Below are positions 42,460 through 52,520 of a stretch of 64,000 bases of DNA, one piece after another. Source of the stretch: Bdellovibrionales bacterium. GTDB lineage: Bacteria; Bdellovibrionota; Bdellovibrionia; Bdellovibrionales; UBA1609. Position 1 is the stretch's first letter; each line of letters begins with the position of its first letter. The notes under the pieces are model-generated. The model was not told the DNA's origin. It was given only the letters and a program-made list of their open reading frames with translations, and ran no database searches. Location of the stretch: assembly GCA_027459485.1 (NCBI GenBank), contig DAIDIG010000005.1:1-64000 (forward strand). The letters run 5' to 3'. A program made the translations under genes and the position numbers.

Positions 42460-43739
42460 TTAGCAATCCCCCGTTGCGGAATCGACGGCAACCGTTTTGC
42501 ATCAAGCGCAATAACGAAGGCCCACCCGAGAATAAGTACGTGCACATTCTTCGCGTCAAAAAAAGTCGCCTGAGTCAAACCGCCAAAGTGAAAAAAGATC
42601 TGAGCGCCAAGACTACCGAGAGCGACCGCGCGTTCAAATGTACCAGGCGCCGACTCGACGAAAAGCCGCCATGTGCGCCAGAAAAAATAAATGCAAATCG
42701 AGAGCCAAAGAAGAAAGCCAAAAACCCCGCTACCGGCCAACACTTCGAGAACGTTGTTGTGGGCATTGCCGCTAAAACCCGGGTGACCCAAAACCTTCAA
42801 ATTGTATTCAGGAGTGTAGTAGTAATTGTAACCGTAACCCACGCCAAACCATGGATGATCTTCGAACATCCGCCAATTCACGTGCCAGACTTCGTAACGT
42901 TGAGCGACCGAAACCTGACCTTTTGGTTCATGCAGGATGCTCTCAAGCCGCATCCGGATGCCAGACGAGAAAATCGCCAAAACGGTGATAAATACGAAAA
43001 TACCAGCCGCCACTTGAACGCCCAGCTTTTTGCGATGAAAAAACGCGATTGCCACAAAGCCGAGGATGGCGCCTAACCAGGCTCCCCGAGTGAAAGTAAA
43101 GATTAGACCCACGGCAAGCCATATAAAAATTGCGAAAAGCCAGTTGCGCGATTTTTTCGGCAGTTTGGCCGCCAAAAACAATGCGTAGGCATAACAGGCT
43201 ATTTGCCCCAGGCAATATGCGAAAGACATGCAATTAGAAAAAAAACCGCGTGCACGCCAAGTCACGAGGTGACCGTACACATCCGGGGGTATGTCGTAGG
43301 CCGGCCGAAAGAAAAAGCCGATATTGAATAAGGCCTGGCCAATTCCGAACAAAACAGCGACCGCATAGCAAATAAACAATATCCATAGCGTATCGATTGA
43401 TGCCGCCGTTGGCGACGCAATCAAAAACGCGACCAATGCATAAAAGAGCGGGATCCACCTCTGTTGACCGACGACATCGATTCGAAACCGAAGAGGTAAA
43501 TGCGGGCTTGTGACAGCGCCAATAATTACGATTACCAATAGCAGTAGAAAGGCCCATTCGATCTTGGCCTTACCCGAGTGCATCGTCCGCACGCGCAATT
43601 CAAACTTGTTTCGGTAGACTAGCCAATGGCCAAAAATAAGGGTGGCGAAGGTGTACCCGAATGTTTCCATACCCGCCATAGACGTTGCGAGACTCACGCA
43701 ATAAAGGATGAAAATGACCGAAAGCACCCTCTTAAACAT
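42456..43739 (-). CDS. O-antigen ligase/polymerase family membrane protein
   Basis: 427 residues with about 11-12 membrane helices. The Wzy_C/WaaL hallmark is the periplasmic loop DHPWFGVGYGYN...GNAHNNVLEVLAGSGVFG with the key histidine in AHNN, and FTRGAWLG before it. Such proteins either polymerise O units or ligate them to lipid A core; sequence does not decide. The ATG at 43739 begins the first helix; longer readings run across the divergent promoter. A perfect 17-bp palindrome covers the start codon and the expected +1 region. Confidence 0.85.
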   Translation of the reverse strand: MFKRVLSVIFILYCVSLATSMAGMETFGYTFATLIFGHWLVYRNKFELRVRTMHSGKAKIEWAFLLLLVIVIIGAVTSPHLPLRFRIDVVGQQRWIPLFYALVAFLIASPTAASIDTLWILFICYAVAVLFGIGQALFNIGFFFRPAYDIPPDVYGHLVTWRARGFFSNCMSFAYCLGQIACYAYALFLAAKLPKKSRNWLFAIFIWLAVGLIFTFTRGAWLGAILGFVAIAFFHRKKLGVQVAAGIFVFITVLAIFSSGIRMRLESILHEPKGQVSVAQRYEVWHVNWRMFEDHPWFGVGYGYNYYYTPEYNLKVLGHPGFSGNAHNNVLEVLAGSGVFGFLLWLSICIYFFWRTWRLFVESAPGTFERAVALGSLGAQIFFHFGGLTQATFFDAKNVHVLILGWAFVIALDAKRLPSIPQRGIAK

Positions 43740-43754
43740 AGGCTCTGAGCCTAT
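43738..43754. promoter_or_regulatory. 17-bp palindrome at the polymerase gene start
   Basis: ATAGGCTC-T-GAGCCTAT: perfect 8-bp arms. It begins at the base after the -10 box and ends in the start codon of the polymerase gene. As DNA it is in operator position; as RNA, AUAGGC/GCCUAU would hide the AUG. Confidence 0.55.
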
Positions 43755-43784
43755 ATGATAATCGCCGCTCGCACAATCTGTTGA
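43755..43784 (-). promoter_or_regulatory. Promoter of the reverse-strand glycan operon
   Basis: Reverse strand TCAACA (43779-43784), 18-bp spacer, TATCAT (43755-43760; 5 of 6 match). The -35 box overlaps a divergent TTGACT (43781-43786) that may serve wecE, so the two directions could interfere. Confidence 0.5.
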
Positions 43785-43817
43785 CTCGTTCGCACGCTCC
43801 GACGACCATGGGCGGGC

Positions 43818-44948
43818 ATGAGCACAAGTATTCCATTTAACTCTCCGACACTCATGGGGCGCGAACTTGATTACGTTCGCGAAGTTTTGGCGTCCGCTAA
43901 ATGGTGCGGCGACGGGCCATTTACCCAGCGATGCGAACAATGGCTGGAGAAGCATTTCGGTGCCAAACGTGTCCTTTTGACCACATCCTGCACCGATGCG
44001 CTCGAAATGTCGGCTCTCGTGCTCGACATCCAGCCCGGTGACGAAGTTTTGATTCCGTCATTTACTTTTGTTTCATCCATCAACGCGTTCATTTTGCGTG
44101 GCGCTCGCCCCGTTTTTATTGATGTGCGAGCTGATACCGTCAACATTGATGAACGCCTGATTGAGAAAAAAATCACTCCGCGCACGAAGGCCATTGTTGT
44201 TGTTCACTACGCAGGGGTCGCTTGTGACATGCAAAAGATCGGCGCCATTGCCCAACGCCACGGTCTGGCTGTCGTTGAAGACAACGCGCATGGCCTGTTC
44301 GCGAAGTATCAAGGCCAGCGGCTCGGCACGTTTGGGCGAATGTCCACCCTCAGCTTTCATGAAACGAAAAACATCACGTGCGGTGAAGGCGGCGCGCTGG
44401 TCATTAACGATGAGCGCGACATCGAACGGGCCGAAATCCTGCGCGAAAAAGGCACCAATCGACGGCGCTTTATGCGCGGGCAAGTCGATAAGTACACTTG
44501 GGTCGACGTCGGCTCGAGCTTTTTACCGGCCGATATAAACGCGGCCGTTCTTTATGGGCAACTTGAGAAATTTGATAAAATTCAATCTTTGCGCCACGAA
44601 ATTTGGCGACGCTATTCGGCGGGAGTTGCCGATTGGTGCGCACGGCATGACGTGAAACAACCGACGATCCCCGAAGGATGCGAACACTCGGCTCACATGT
44701 ATTATCTGGTGACACCGAACCTCGAATTTCGCTCGCGCTTGATGGCCCACCTGAAAGCGCAAGGGGTCGCCACCGCATTTCACTATCAATCTCTGCATTT
44801 GTCGGATATGGGCCGCCGATACGGAGGTCGCGACGGCGATTGCCCGGTGACTGAAAAGATGAGTGATTGTCTCATCCGCTTGCCTATGTGGAATGGAATG
44901 TCTCACGAACAAGTTCACACCGTTATCGCCGCAGTGAACAGTTTTTAA
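43818..44948 (+). CDS. wecE: dTDP-4-amino-4,6-dideoxygalactose transaminase
   Basis: 376 residues, DegT/DnrJ/EryC1 aminotransferase with very close similarity to E. coli WecE as I remember it: CGDGPFTQRCEQWLEKHFGA, LLDIQPGDEV-like LVLDIQPGDEVLIPSFTFVSS, HYAGVACDM, SFHETKN with PLP lysine K184, and REKGTNR..F.RGQVDKYTW. It turns dTDP-4-keto-6-deoxyglucose plus glutamate into dTDP-4-amino-4,6-dideoxygalactose, the precursor of Fuc4NAc in surface glycans. The genes for dTDP-glucose synthesis are not in the window. Divergent from the glycan polymerase operon. Confidence 0.92.
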   Translation: MSTSIPFNSPTLMGRELDYVREVLASAKWCGDGPFTQRCEQWLEKHFGAKRVLLTTSCTDALEMSALVLDIQPGDEVLIPSFTFVSSINAFILRGARPVFIDVRADTVNIDERLIEKKITPRTKAIVVVHYAGVACDMQKIGAIAQRHGLAVVEDNAHGLFAKYQGQRLGTFGRMSTLSFHETKNITCGEGGALVINDERDIERAEILREKGTNRRRFMRGQVDKYTWVDVGSSFLPADINAAVLYGQLEKFDKIQSLRHEIWRRYSAGVADWCARHDVKQPTIPEGCEHSAHMYYLVTPNLEFRSRLMAHLKAQGVATAFHYQSLHLSDMGRRYGGRDGDCPVTEKMSDCLIRLPMWNGMSHEQVHTVIAAVNSF

Positions 44949-44959
44949 AGCGCTTGTTA

Positions 44960-46108
44960 ATGTCAAAACCTCTCGCCGTTCATTACATTCAAGATTACCT
45001 GATACCCACAACTCAGTGGATTTACGGGCAAATCCGTTCAAACCCCGAATTCGAGCCGCTTGTCTTGAGCCGGCACCTTGTGAATCCTGAAAAATTCCCG
45101 GTCGAAAATATCGTGGCCATTGATCAAATGCCGGCGGCCAGCCGCAAAGTGGACGAATTAATTGCCCGACTTTGCGGCTTCAGTCGTTTTTTTGAAAAAG
45201 GCGTGCTGAACATTCAATCCACCGGTAAAAACGTAGCGCTGATTCATGCCCATTTCGGCCACATTGGCTACAAAGCACTGGGGCTCGCGCAGCGGCTCAA
45301 CCTGCCGCTGATCACAAGTTTTTACGGTTACGATGTTTCAGCGCTGGGTCGCGAACCTCGTTACCGCAAGCGTTTTTCACGATTATTCACCGAAGGGACT
45401 TTGTTTCTGGCCGAAGGGCCCCACCTTGCGAAATCCCTCGAAGAACTCGGTTGCCCGAATGAAAAAATTCGAATTTTTCATCTCGGTGTGGACGTGGTTC
45501 CACTTGATAAAATGAAGTCGACCGAACACAGCCGGCCCGATATCCGCGTTTTGTTTGCCGCCACATTTACCGAAAAAAAAGGTTGGGCGGACGCACTTCA
45601 TGCATTTGCTCAAACGGCCGCTCGCGTGCCGCAACTTCGCTTACGCCTAATAGGCGGCGGCGAAGACGAAGACAAGGTCACAACAACGATTCGCGAACTA
45701 GGCATCGAAGCGCGCGTCGACCGCACGAGTTACGTCACGCACGAGCAGCTGTTAGTAGAAATGCAAAACAGCGACATTTTCTTACAACCTAGCCGAACGG
45801 CGGCGAACGGTAATACTGAAGGCGGCGCACCTGTCACGCTGATCGATGCGCAATCGATGAAACTCGCTATTTGCGCGACCACTCATGCGGATATACCTGA
45901 AGTTTCTCCACATGGCGTATCGGCGCTACTTGCCCCCGAAGGCAACATCCGGCAAATCGGTGAAAATTTAGAAAAGCTTGCACTGAATGCGGAACTACGA
46001 CGTGAACTCGGTAATAAAGGTCGCACTCGCGTCGAGACTGAATACAATTGGGCCATTCAAGGCCCGCGCTTGGCGAAAATATATCATTCATGTATAACCA
46101 GCCGATGA
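44960..46108 (+). CDS. Glycosyltransferase family 4
   Basis: 382 residues, GT-B fold. ALIHAHFGHIGYKALGLA and LITSFYGYDVSAL in the acceptor half, VLFAATFTEKKGWADALHAFA at the domain joint, and the donor-binding EGGAPVTLIDAQSMKLAI in the C-terminal half (GT4 E-x7-E motif region). It should add one sugar to a surface glycan. The ATG at 44960 follows the wecE stop by 11 bp and begins the conserved part; no good ribosome-binding site is seen, so coupling to wecE is likely. Its TGA overlaps the next ATG. Confidence 0.87.
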   Translation: MSKPLAVHYIQDYLIPTTQWIYGQIRSNPEFEPLVLSRHLVNPEKFPVENIVAIDQMPAASRKVDELIARLCGFSRFFEKGVLNIQSTGKNVALIHAHFGHIGYKALGLAQRLNLPLITSFYGYDVSALGREPRYRKRFSRLFTEGTLFLAEGPHLAKSLEELGCPNEKIRIFHLGVDVVPLDKMKSTEHSRPDIRVLFAATFTEKKGWADALHAFAQTAARVPQLRLRLIGGGEDEDKVTTTIRELGIEARVDRTSYVTHEQLLVEMQNSDIFLQPSRTAANGNTEGGAPVTLIDAQSMKLAICATTHADIPEVSPHGVSALLAPEGNIRQIGENLEKLALNAELRRELGNKGRTRVETEYNWAIQGPRLAKIYHSCITSR

Positions 46109-48003
46109 CCACGGGCCCGTCGCTACGCGAATACATCACAAAAGCGGATTCGCCGATCGTATCAGACGGAGGCATGGCCACTTCGCTTTACGACAAAGGT
46201 TTTTATTTCAATCGCAGTTTTGAGGAGCTCTGCCTCACTCACCCCGAAGCCGTGCGCGAAGTGACGACCGGTTTTCGGCGAGCCGGCGCAAAAATTCTCG
46301 GCACCAACACGTTTGGCGCCAGCATCCCCAAACTTTGCGAATTTGGTTTGCAAGATCAGATGGAGTCAATTTTGCGAGCGTCAGTCGACATCGCTCGCGC
46401 GGCGGCAATAGACGACGATAGCGCGTATGTGGTCGCCTCAGTTGGCCCGCTGGGGTTATTGATCGAACCGCTTGGTTCGACAAGCGTAACAGAGGCCGAA
46501 GACCTGTTCGCGGAACAAACGCGCATCCTGGGCGAGGCCGGCGTCGATGGTTTTTCAATTGAAGGCTTTCACGATCTGAATGAGTGGGCGGCTGTCATTC
46601 GGGCGATACGGCGGCATTCGAAGCTCCCTATTTTGAGCCATGTGAGCATTCAAGACAGCCAGAAGACAAATTATGGCCACACCCTTGTTGAATATGTCGA
46701 GCGCGCACATGATCTGGATGTCGATGTAATCGGCCTGGCCGGTGACGTCGGGCCAAGCGGCATGCTAACTGCTTTAGAAACCATTCGGCCACTTACGAAA
46801 AGGCCGATTTCGTTACGGCCGAATGCCGGTTTCCCCCGTTACGTGAATGATCAGTATATTTATTTATGCAACCCCGATTACCTAGGTAAATTCGCCAAGC
46901 GGTTCGTGCAAGCCGGCGCCAATATCATCGGGGGGCACGCGGGAGTTCATCACGAACACATACGGGCGGTGGCGAATGCGGTGCGCATGACGATGTCGCT
47001 GCAAGCGAACGCGACTGCCGCCACTCCGAAAGAATTTAAAGTGCGGGGCATTCGGCCGATTTTAGATACCCCGCAACAGTCCATTCATCTTCAAGATCGC
47101 TCGCGTCTCGGCGAAAAGTTGGTGAACGGCTCGCGCATTGTTTCAATTGAGATCGTACCCCCGCGCGGGAGCGACACCGAGAAATTTTTGGCGCTGTGCA
47201 AACAGCTCGAATCATCGGGCATTGATTTCGTAAATATTCCGGACGGTGCGCGGGCTGTCGCGCGCATGAGCTCGCTGCAACTTGCGACATACGTGAAACA
47301 ACATTTTGGGCTTGAACCGATCCCTCACTTTACGGCGCGCGATCGAAATTTATTGGGCTTGCAAAGCGATCTGCTCGGCGCCCACTTGAACGGCGTTCGC
47401 AATGTGCTACTTGTGACGGGCGATCCGCCGAAACTGGGGAATTGCCCCGGCGCCACTGGCGTTTATGACGTCGACGCGATCGGCCTGACCCATATTGTGT
47501 CGCGGCTTAACCGCGGCCTCGATCTCGGTGGCTCGGCGATCGGCGCACCCACACAATTTGTCGTGGGGGTGGCGCTTAACCCGACCGCTCCGAATATTGA
47601 ACTCGAAATTCGCCGATTCCGTTACAAAATCGAAGCCGGGGCCGACTTCGCAATTACACAACCGATTTACGACCTTGAGTCGTATCAAAAGTTCTTCGAA
47701 AAATTGGGTGACGTGCCGATCCCAATCGTCATGGGGATATGGCCACTTGTCAGCTTGAGAAACGCGGAGTTTCTCAAGAATGAAGTACCGGGTGTTTCGG
47801 TGCCCGACTGGGTGGTGGCCGAAATGGAAAAGGCCGGCGATCCAAAGACGATGGATGGCAAGAATGAAGCGATTCGGCGGGGGCTCGAGATCGCCGTACG
47901 CACGATCGACCGCGCCCGCAACTGGGTTGCGGGGTTTCAAGTGAGCGCGCCGTTTAATCGCGTCGATCTGGCGGTCGAGGTAGCTAACCATGCCCGGCAC
48001 TAA
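46105..48003 (+). CDS. Homocysteine methyltransferase-like/MTHFR fusion, zinc site lost
   Basis: 632 residues. The N-terminal third is a homocysteine S-methyltransferase fold ([32 protein letters not shown]). The zinc cysteines are gone: GxNC is GLAG (residues 210-213) and GGCC is GGHA (276-279), so methyl transfer to homocysteine is unlikely. The C-terminal half is a methylenetetrahydrofolate reductase ([42 protein letters not shown]). The fusion is otherwise known as bifunctional YitJ-type protein. The ATG overlaps the TGA of the GT4 gene (ATGA), and metH starts 14 bp before its end: it should supply methyltetrahydrofolate to MetH. Confidence 0.88.
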   Translation: MTTGPSLREYITKADSPIVSDGGMATSLYDKGFYFNRSFEELCLTHPEAVREVTTGFRRAGAKILGTNTFGASIPKLCEFGLQDQMESILRASVDIARAAAIDDDSAYVVASVGPLGLLIEPLGSTSVTEAEDLFAEQTRILGEAGVDGFSIEGFHDLNEWAAVIRAIRRHSKLPILSHVSIQDSQKTNYGHTLVEYVERAHDLDVDVIGLAGDVGPSGMLTALETIRPLTKRPISLRPNAGFPRYVNDQYIYLCNPDYLGKFAKRFVQAGANIIGGHAGVHHEHIRAVANAVRMTMSLQANATAATPKEFKVRGIRPILDTPQQSIHLQDRSRLGEKLVNGSRIVSIEIVPPRGSDTEKFLALCKQLESSGIDFVNIPDGARAVARMSSLQLATYVKQHFGLEPIPHFTARDRNLLGLQSDLLGAHLNGVRNVLLVTGDPPKLGNCPGATGVYDVDAIGLTHIVSRLNRGLDLGGSAIGAPTQFVVGVALNPTAPNIELEIRRFRYKIEAGADFAITQPIYDLESYQKFFEKLGDVPIPIVMGIWPLVSLRNAEFLKNEVPGVSVPDWVVAEMEKAGDPKTMDGKNEAIRRGLEIAVRTIDRARNWVAGFQVSAPFNRVDLAVEVANHARH

Positions 48004-51000
48004 AACGCATGTCGCTCAAGAACTTCGCGATATTATCAACGAACGCATTTTAATTCTCGACGGTGCCATGGGGACTATGCTCCAGCGGCACAACCTGCAA
48101 GAGCACGATTTTCGCGGCGATCGATTTCGCAATCATTACAACAATTTAAAAGGCAACAACGATCTGCTCAATCTCACGCAACCGAATATCGTGCAGTCCA
48201 TTCACATGGCCTATTTCGAAGCCGGCGCCGATATTGTCGAGACCAACACATTCAACGCCAACCGAATTTCGCAAGCCGATTTCAAGACCGAAAAGTGGGT
48301 GCGCGAGATGAATCTTGAAGGAGCGCGCCTCGCTCGCGCCGCCGCAGATGAAGTGAAAAAGCGAGGTCGCAGCTGTTTTGTCGCTGGCTCGATCGGCCCC
48401 ACGAACCGTACTCTTTCGATGTCACCCGATGTCGCAAGGCCCGAGTTCCGCGCGGTGACATTCGACGAAATGCGCGAAAGCTACGAAGAACAGATCGATT
48501 CCCTTCTCGCCGGCGGCGTCGATTTGCTACTCCCCGAGACGACGTTTGACACGCTCAATTTAAAGGCGGCCATAGTCGCAATTGAGAACAGTTTCGAAAA
48601 AATTAAAAGGCGAGTGCCGGTCATTTTGTCGGTGACGATCACGGATTTGTCAGGGCGAACTCTTTCAGGCCAAACACTCGAGGCTTTTTGGATTTCAATC
48701 GCGCACGCTCGACCCTTCGCCGTCGGGCTCAACTGCGCTCTCGGCGCGCGCGAAATGCGTCCGTTTGTCGAAACGCTGTCGCGAATGGCCGACTGCTATA
48801 CATGTTGTTACCCAAACGCAGGCTTACCCAATCCGTTGAGTGCAACAGGGTACGACGAGCGCCCTGAAGACACCGCTAAACACGTGAGTGAGATGGCGCG
48901 CGACGGTCTCGTGAACATTGTAGGCGGATGTTGCGGCACAACGCCTGAACATATCCGCGCAATCGTTCAGTCGGTTGCGGCGTTGGCTCCCCGTAAACCC
49001 GCTCAACCGCGACCGGCCTCGAGGCTTGCGGGTCTCGAGCCACTGATTTCATTCGACGATGCCATTGAACGCGCGCCCTTTTTAGTCATCGGTGAGCGCA
49101 CGAACGTCACTGGATCACCGAAATTTGCGACCGCTGTGAAGGCCGGCGATTTCGAACAAGCAACGCAAATCGCGCGACAACAAGTCGACAACGGCGCCAA
49201 CATTCTCGATATCAATTTCGACGAAGGCATGCTCGATTCAGAGGCGTGCATGCGACATTTTCTCAATAGAATTGCGACCGAGCCCGACATCGCGCGGGTC
49301 CCCATAATGATCGACAGCTCAAAGTGGAGCGTGATCGAAGCCGGGCTCAAATGCGTGCAAGGCAAAGGCGTCGTCAATTCATTAAGTCTCAAGGAAGGCG
49401 ACGAGGAATTTATACGCCAAGCACGACTGGCCCAGCGCTATGGGGCGGCCGTAGTCATCATGGCGTTCGATGAACGCGGGCAGGCGACAACTCTTAACGA
49501 CAAAGTGGCGATCGCCCGTCGAGCGTATGAATTGCTGACGACGCGGCTTAACTTCGATCCGCACGATATTATTTTTGACTCGAACATTCTTACAGTTGCG
49601 ACCGGCATTGAAGAGCACGATGACTATGCGAAAAACTTTATCGAGGCGGTCGCGGCGATCAAGACCCAATGCCCGGGCAGCCGTACAAGCGGCGGTGTCA
49701 GTAATTTATCTTTCTCATTTCGCGGCAACAATCACGTTCGCGAAGCGCTCCATTCCGTTTTTCTTTACCATGCGATCAAAGCCGGACTCGACATGGCCAT
49801 TCTCAACGCCGGCATGATCGGCATTTACGACGATCTTGAACCTGAGCTTCGCCTGCTTGCCGAGAATTTGATTTTTAATCGACGCGATTTACGCGGTCGC
49901 AACGAGGCCGACCCACTCTCGCCGACCGAGGCATTGCTGGCCTATGCCGAGCGGGTCAAACAAAACTCAGATGGGCGCTCGCGTGCAGCCACACAAAAGC
50001 CGTGGCGCGAATTTTCTGTCGAAAAACGAATTGAGCACGCGCTCGTCAACGGGCTCGACGAATTCATCGAACGTGACACGGCCGAGGCGCTAGAAAAATA
50101 CAAAACTCCCCTGCGGGTAATTGAAGAACCGTTGATGGAAGGGATGAAAGTCGTCGGCGAGCTGTTCGGCTCCGGCAAAATGTTTTTACCTCAGGTTGTG
50201 AAAAGCGCCCGAGTGATGAAGCGCGCCGTGGCTTATCTCGAACCGTTAATGGCCGCAACCAAAGCGGATATGTCGAGTCAGGGCACGGTTGTTCTCGCGA
50301 CGGTCAAAGGCGACGTGCACGATATCGGAAAAAATATCGTATCGGTTGTCCTCAGCTGCAACGGGTATAAGGTGATCGATTTGGGAGTGATGATCCCGTG
50401 CGAGAAAATTATCGAAGCGGCGCGCGCGCACAAAGCCGATTTCGTCGGCTTGAGTGGTCTGATCACACCTTCGCTTGAAGAAATGATATACAATGCCAAG
50501 GAGTTCGAGCGCATCGGTTTCACCGTTCCGCTATTGATTGGCGGCGCCACCACGAGCCGCGCCCACACGGCGATTAAAATCGCGCCTCACTATTCGCCGC
50601 CGACCGTGCAAATCGGCGATGCTTCTCTCGTCGTCGGCGTCCTCAACCAATTGAAAAACCCAGCCCTGAGTCAGGATTACATCGCCAAACTTCGCCGGCA
50701 ACAGGACGAAATCCGCGTCCATTACGCGGCAAAAAACAACGGCGATCGAAAATTCGTACCGATTTCAGAGGCGCGCCAAACAAAGCCAAAGTGGAACTCA
50801 GAAATAGCCGACATCCAAAAGCCGCAGTCGCTCGAGCGTGTCATCGCCGAACCCACAAACATAAAAGAGCTGCTGCCGTTTCTCGACTGGTCGCCGTTGT
50901 TCTGGGCTTGGGGGCTCAAAGGCGTGTACCCGAAAATTTTCGACCACCCCACACAAGGTGCCGAGGCGAAAAAGTTGTTCGCCGATGCCGAGCGCGTTTT

Positions 51001-51739
51001 AAAAATGCTCATCGAACGAAAGGTCGTGCGCCCGCGCGCGGTCGCCCAGATTTGGCCGGCCGCAAGTCGTGGCGACGACATTGTGCTTTACGATTCGCGC
51101 ACCACTATGCAGAGCGGCCAATCCGATCAGAAAAAAATAGTTGGAATGCTCCACTTCTTAAGACAGCAAACGATCAAGGTCGAATCATCACAAAATGCGC
51201 CCTATTACAGATGTCTCGCCGATTTGGTAGCCCCAGAGGAATTGGGAGTTGAAGATTATGTCGGAGCTTTTGCTGTCACGGCCGGCCCCGAAGTTGAACG
51301 TCTTGCCAAACAATTTCGCGAACGCGGCGACGATTTCACAGCCATCATGGTCAAAGCACTGGGAGATCGACTGGCCGAAGCATGCACGGAGTGGCTGCAC
51401 TTTAAAGTCAGGCGCGCGTGGTATGCTCGCGACGAAAATTATTCGACCGAAGAATTACTTTCAGAGCTATATAGGGGCATTCGCCCAGCGCCGGGATATC
51501 CGGCCTGCCCAGATCACAGCGAAAAGGCCGAGATTTGGCGACTTCTCGATGTCGAACGCGCGATCGGGCTGGAACTTACCGAAACGTTTGCGATGAATCC
51601 GCCCTGTTCGGTTTCTGGCTTTTACTTCGCTCATCCGCAAGCGAAGTACTTCATGGTTGGGCCCGTGGGCGACGATCAGATTCAAGAATATGCGTGTAGA
51701 AAAGATACCACCGTTGAAAACGTGCAGAGATGGCTTTAG
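47990..51739 (+). CDS. metH: Cobalamin-dependent methionine synthase
   Basis: 1249 residues (E. coli 1227), all four modules present. Homocysteine module with zinc ligands C249 (GLNCALGA), C314 and C315 (VGGCCGTT); pterin module from about 350 ([25 protein letters not shown]); B12 module with H777 in [10 protein letters not shown] and [11 protein letters not shown]; and the C-terminal S-adenosylmethionine reactivation module ([18 protein letters not shown]). It makes methionine from homocysteine using methyltetrahydrofolate. GAGG lies 9 bases before the ATG. It ends in a hairpin starting at the last base of the stop codon. Confidence 0.96.
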   Translation: MPGTKTHVAQELRDIINERILILDGAMGTMLQRHNLQEHDFRGDRFRNHYNNLKGNNDLLNLTQPNIVQSIHMAYFEAGADIVETNTFNANRISQADFKTEKWVREMNLEGARLARAAADEVKKRGRSCFVAGSIGPTNRTLSMSPDVARPEFRAVTFDEMRESYEEQIDSLLAGGVDLLLPETTFDTLNLKAAIVAIENSFEKIKRRVPVILSVTITDLSGRTLSGQTLEAFWISIAHARPFAVGLNCALGAREMRPFVETLSRMADCYTCCYPNAGLPNPLSATGYDERPEDTAKHVSEMARDGLVNIVGGCCGTTPEHIRAIVQSVAALAPRKPAQPRPASRLAGLEPLISFDDAIERAPFLVIGERTNVTGSPKFATAVKAGDFEQATQIARQQVDNGANILDINFDEGMLDSEACMRHFLNRIATEPDIARVPIMIDSSKWSVIEAGLKCVQGKGVVNSLSLKEGDEEFIRQARLAQRYGAAVVIMAFDERGQATTLNDKVAIARRAYELLTTRLNFDPHDIIFDSNILTVATGIEEHDDYAKNFIEAVAAIKTQCPGSRTSGGVSNLSFSFRGNNHVREALHSVFLYHAIKAGLDMAILNAGMIGIYDDLEPELRLLAENLIFNRRDLRGRNEADPLSPTEALLAYAERVKQNSDGRSRAATQKPWREFSVEKRIEHALVNGLDEFIERDTAEALEKYKTPLRVIEEPLMEGMKVVGELFGSGKMFLPQVVKSARVMKRAVAYLEPLMAATKADMSSQGTVVLATVKGDVHDIGKNIVSVVLSCNGYKVIDLGVMIPCEKIIEAARAHKADFVGLSGLITPSLEEMIYNAKEFERIGFTVPLLIGGATTSRAHTAIKIAPHYSPPTVQIGDASLVVGVLNQLKNPALSQDYIAKLRRQQDEIRVHYAAKNNGDRKFVPISEARQTKPKWNSEIADIQKPQSLERVIAEPTNIKELLPFLDWSPLFWAWGLKGVYPKIFDHPTQGAEAKKLFADAERVLKMLIERKVVRPRAVAQIWPAASRGDDIVLYDSRTTMQSGQSDQKKIVGMLHFLRQQTIKVESSQNAPYYRCLADLVAPEELGVEDYVGAFAVTAGPEVERLAKQFRERGDDFTAIMVKALGDRLAEACTEWLHFKVRRAWYARDENYSTEELLSELYRGIRPAPGYPACPDHSEKAEIWRLLDVERAIGLELTETFAMNPPCSVSGFYFAHPQAKYFMVGPVGDDQIQEYACRKDTTVENVQRWL

Positions 51740-51759
51740 TCATTCGCATCTCGAATGAC
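51739..51759 (+). terminator. Hairpin at the metH stop codon
   Basis: GTCATTCG-CATCT-CGAATGAC: perfect 8-bp stem, 5-nt loop, beginning at the last base of the TAG stop. Followed by AATTCAG, so no T-run. Confidence 0.5.
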
Positions 51760-51842
51760 AATTCAGTCATCGAGTAAAAAAAATTTATGACATGGGGTAG
51801 TTGCCTCTGTACAAAGCGGCGGTTCGCGATCATAAGAACACC

Positions 51843-52520
51843 ATGCGTGTATTAGTAATAGAAGACGAAGTAAAAACAGCTCAATCTCTTCAACAAGGGC
51901 TTTCAGAAGCCGGCTTTGATGTGGACGTAGCGAATGACGGCGATGAAGGTCTCTCGCGAGCCGAACAATCCAATTACGATGTTTTGATTTTGGATGTGAT
52001 GCTCCCCAAACGTGATGGCTGGTCGGTCATTACAGAACTACGCAATCGTGGCAAGCAAACCTTGACCCTTATGCTCACCGCTCGTGACCACTTGGATGAT
52101 CGGGTGAAAGGTCTTGATCTCGGCGCTGACGCTTATTTGATTAAACCGTTCGCTTTTCCTGAACTTGTCGCTCAAGTTAAATCGCTGCTTCGTCGTGGTG
52201 TTCAACGCACTCCCGAAGATCTTCACGTCGCCGATCTTCAAATTAATTTTTATCAACGAAAAGTTTTACGACAGGGCCGCGCAGTTGATTTGACCCCGAA
52301 AGAATTTTCGATTTTGGGCCTGCTCGCTCGCCGCAAAGGTGAGATTATTTCGCGCTCCGTATTGGCGGAGCAAGTTTGGGGCATAAACTTTGAAAGTGAA
52401 ACAAATGTCGTTGACGTTCATATGCGGCGACTGCGTTCAAAAATTGACGACCCCTTCAACTCGAAATTGATCCATACAGTGCGCGGTATGGGCTACGTAC
52501 TACGTGACCCGGCAAGCTAA
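51843..52520 (+). CDS. OmpR-family response regulator
   Basis: 225 residues. Receiver domain with acidic EDE (7-9), phospho-acceptor D51 in LILDVMLPKRDGW, T/K pair in LTARD and IKPFAFPEL; winged-helix domain with LTPKEFSILGLLARRKGEIISRSVL and VHMRRLRSKIDD. Most like the CusR/CopR group that answers to heavy metals or envelope stress. The ATG at 51843 starts the conserved part; a TTG at 51801 would add 14 residues. The kinase gene starts inside its last codons (17-bp overlap, GTG). Confidence 0.92.
   Translation: MRVLVIEDEVKTAQSLQQGLSEAGFDVDVANDGDEGLSRAEQSNYDVLILDVMLPKRDGWSVITELRNRGKQTLTLMLTARDHLDDRVKGLDLGADAYLIKPFAFPELVAQVKSLLRRGVQRTPEDLHVADLQINFYQRKVLRQGRAVDLTPKEFSILGLLARRKGEIISRSVLAEQVWGINFESETNVVDVHMRRLRSKIDDPFNSKLIHTVRGMGYVLRDPAS

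Noticed and set aside
42474-43076. 200-codon forward frame opposite the glycan polymerase
   Set aside because: Lys/Arg-rich low-information sequence, complementary to a clear multi-pass membrane protein.
43740-43955. 72-codon N-terminal extension of the polymerase on the reverse strand
   Set aside because: It would cross the divergent promoter and part of wecE; composition is unlike a membrane protein start.
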